From: JACDDK01 sp035689095
GTDB taxonomy: Bacteria; Actinomycetota; Rubrobacteria; Rubrobacterales; Rubrobacteraceae
Assembly: GCA_035689095.1 (NCBI GenBank)
Contig: DASSMB010000252.1
Location: forward strand, 1-6,894
Reading direction: 5' to 3'
Length of the DNA: 6,894 nt
A program made the position numbers and the translations under genes. Numbering within the stretch: the first letter of the stretch is position 1; each line of letters starts with the position of its first letter. The notes below the pieces were generated by a model that was given only the letters and a program-made list of their open reading frames with translations, did not search any database and was not told the origin of the DNA. Positions 5,411-6,894 of the stretch are shown in pieces.

Positions 5411-6703
5411 TCAAGCCCTCTGAGTCCTGGAAAGAGACAGCACCTCTCTGCCGACGTAAGGTACGAGCGATTCCGGCAAGCGCACCGAGCCATCTTCCCG
5501 CTGGTAGATCTCCAGCAGCGCGATCAGGGCGCGGCTGATGGCGAGCGCCGTACCGTTTAGGGTATGAAGGAGCTGCGGACGGCCCCCCTCCTTGCGGTGC
5601 CGGATCTTCAATCGCCGCGACTGATAGTCGGTGGTGTTGGAGGTGCTGGTAACCTCGCCAAACTCGCCGGCTTCGCCGCGTCCGGGCATCCAGGCTTCCA
5701 GGTCGTACTTGCGATACGCCGCGCCGCCGAGGTCGCCGGTGCAGATATCTACGACACGGTACGGCAGGCCGAGCCCCTGGAAGATCCTTTCCTCGATCTC
5801 GACCATCTCGTTGTGGACGCTCTCGGACTGCTCGGGCGTGGTGAAGGCGAACATCTCGACCTTCGTGAACTGGTGGACCCGATAGAGGCCGCGGCTCGCG
5901 CGTCCGTGAGAACCAGCCTCCGTGCGGAAGCAGTGGGAGAGTCCGGCGTAGCGGATAGGGAGTTTGCTTTCATCCACGATCTCATCGGCGTGCTGCCCGG
6001 CGAGCGTGATCTCGGCGGTCGCGATCAGGGAGAGGTCCGAGTCCTCTACGGAGTAGATCTGGGTCTCCGGCCCCCTCGGAATGAACCCCGTCCCAACGAG
6101 CGCCTCGTCCCGCGCCAGGTCCGGTGTAATAGTCGGCTCGTAGCCGCGCTCCATCAGGATGTCCATCGCATAGCGGATGAGCCCGAGCTCTAGCAGCACC
6201 GCGTCGCCGCGCAGGAAGTAGAACTTGCTCCCCGTCGTCTTAGCGCCCGCGTCGAAGTCTATGATGCCGAGGGCCTCGCCGATCTGGACGTGGTCCCTCG
6301 GCTCGAAGCTGAAGTCCGGGATGTCGCCCCAGCGCCGGATCTCGACGTTCTCGGTGTCGTCCTTTCCGATGGGCGAATCGGGGTGGGTCATGTTGGGGAT
6401 CTTGAGTTGTTCCTCGCGCAGCCGCTCCTCGACCCCGTGCAGCTCGGACTCCTTGGCGGGAATCTCCTCCTTCATCCCCCGCGACTCCTCGATGAGCCTC
6501 CCCCGCTTCTCCTGGTCCCGCTCCTGCCCAATGCTCTTCGCCATCGCGTTCTGGCGCTGCTTCAGCTCGTTCAACTCCCCGATGAGCGCCGAGCGCCGGT
6601 CGGCCAGCTCCACGACCAGCCCCACGTCGGCCTCGACGCCGCGGTTCTTGCAGTTCTCCTGGACGGCTTGCGCGTTCTCGCGGATGTATTTGAGATCTAG
6701 CAT
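5411..6703 (-). CDS. serS: Seryl-tRNA synthetase
   Basis: Class IIb enzyme charging tRNA-Ser (and tRNA-Sec where present). The 430-residue length is normal. It opens with MLDLKYIREN and a long antiparallel coiled-coil arm (about 27-102, rich in E/K/R heptads) that grips the long variable arm of tRNA-Ser. The catalytic domain shows the serine-pocket TAEITLAG (229-236), motif 2 FRTEAGSHGRASRGLYRVHQF (259-279), EVTSTSNTTDYQSRRLKIRHR (350-370) and motif 3 within HTLNGTALAISRAL (380-393), ending with EDGSVRLPESLVPYVG (403-418). GGAGG (6716-6712), 8 nt before the ATG, supports the start. The racemase-family gene follows after 1 bp. Part of its 3' third is duplicated in decayed form about 1 kb downstream. 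No T-box or other known riboswitch was recognised in the 84-bp upstream gap. Confidence 0.97.
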   Translation of the reverse strand: MLDLKYIRENAQAVQENCKNRGVEADVGLVVELADRRSALIGELNELKQRQNAMAKSIGQERDQEKRGRLIEESRGMKEEIPAKESELHGVEERLREEQLKIPNMTHPDSPIGKDDTENVEIRRWGDIPDFSFEPRDHVQIGEALGIIDFDAGAKTTGSKFYFLRGDAVLLELGLIRYAMDILMERGYEPTITPDLARDEALVGTGFIPRGPETQIYSVEDSDLSLIATAEITLAGQHADEIVDESKLPIRYAGLSHCFRTEAGSHGRASRGLYRVHQFTKVEMFAFTTPEQSESVHNEMVEIEERIFQGLGLPYRVVDICTGDLGGAAYRKYDLEAWMPGRGEAGEFGEVTSTSNTTDYQSRRLKIRHRKEGGRPQLLHTLNGTALAISRALIALLEIYQREDGSVRLPESLVPYVGREVLSLSRTQRA

Positions 6704-6787
6704 GGTGGCTCCCTCCGGTCGCCGGATATCAGCTTTCAGCGGTCCGTTTTCGGCTGTTTCGTAGTACCTGACTGCTGGCGGCTAATA
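6704..6787 (-). other. serS upstream gap; no clear promoter or leader RNA
   Basis: This 84-bp gap lies between the stop of the upstream partial gene and the serS start. It holds the serS ribosome site (6716-6709) and a small GCTGA-AA-GCTGA direct repeat (about 6740-6729). I see no -35/-10 pair of quality, no T-box sequence and no terminator with a U-tract. serS may be read through from the upstream gene or have a weak promoter. Confidence 0.4.
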
Positions 6788-6894
6788 TTATCCCGCAATT
6801 TCCCGCAGCGCCCGCTCCTCTTCTCGTATCCGAACGAACAGGAACGCGGCGTCGAGCGCGGTGAAGACCACAGCCGTAACCCAGGCTCCAAAGA
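6788..6894 (-). CDS. C-terminal tail of an unidentified membrane protein; runs off the right edge
   Basis: One minus-strand frame stays open from the window edge to a TAA at 6790-6788, giving 34 residues. It has a hydrophobic segment (WVTAVVFTALDAAFLFV) and then a charged tail (RIREEERALREIAG). A final membrane helix followed by RIR-EEE-ALRE resembles the end of isoprenylcysteine-carboxyl-methyltransferase/PEMT-type integral membrane methyltransferases, but that is a weak resemblance from a short tail, and the usual G-x-x-Y continuation is missing. The other two frames give Arg/Pro-rich sequence without such a pattern. It ends 84 bp before serS. Confidence 0.45.
   Translation of the reverse strand, partial: FGAWVTAVVFTALDAAFLFVRIREEERALREIAG

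Noticed and set aside
5410..5493. N-terminal extension of the racemase to the ATG at 5493
   Set aside because: The 28 extra residues are translated from serS coding sequence in another frame and resemble nothing in the family. GTG 5409 fits the junction better.
4480..5538. Long plus-strand open frame (352 codons) opposite the racemase gene and the end of serS
   Set aside because: It is antisense to two well-supported genes and their junction, has no recognisable domain, and lacks a convincing ribosome site.

Overview
This is a high-GC bacterial window in which every supported gene lies on the minus strand. The organism is most likely an actinobacterium, possibly Rubrobacter-like. That rests on base composition, strong AGGAGG-type ribosome sites, an archaeal/eukaryote-type prolyl-tRNA synthetase and a metX-metY pair; it is inferred from gene flavour, not from a marker gene. 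Read in the direction of transcription (right to left) the order is: tail of a membrane protein, serS, a racemase-family gene, a decayed serS 3' fragment, pit, proS, a SAM-I riboswitch, metX, and the start of metY.

Right part (6894 to about 4524). A 34-residue C-terminal tail of a membrane protein is followed by full-length serS. One base after the serS stop begins a hydantoin-racemase-like gene; its best start is the GTG at 5409, not the ATG inside serS. Just past the racemase stop lies a short stretch matching three separate blocks of the serS 3' third, in the right order and orientation, with two internal deletions. I read it as a serS remnant, so the racemase gene is flanked by an intact and a decayed copy of the serS 3' end. 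This is the least expected feature of the window.

Middle (4475 to 1872). A single PiT-family phosphate permease with a GTG start is followed by proS. The encoded enzyme is the short archaeal/eukaryote-type ProRS, and the four cysteines of its C-terminal zinc site appear to be gone.

Left part (1863 to 1). A promoter directly behind the proS stop drives a leader with an unmistakable SAM-I (S-box) aptamer, then metX and metY, which overlap by 8 bp. MetX acylates homoserine and MetY puts sulfide onto the product to give homocysteine, so the unit is the direct-sulfhydrylation entry to methionine, repressed by S-adenosylmethionine. No intrinsic terminator follows the aptamer. Instead an 8-nt segment just after the aptamer is perfectly complementary to the metX Shine-Dalgarno region, and a second segment is complementary to the 3' strand of P1. 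This points to a translational switch.

No CRISPR array, insertion sequence, tRNA or rRNA was seen, and I found no evidence of a wholly new multi-gene system.
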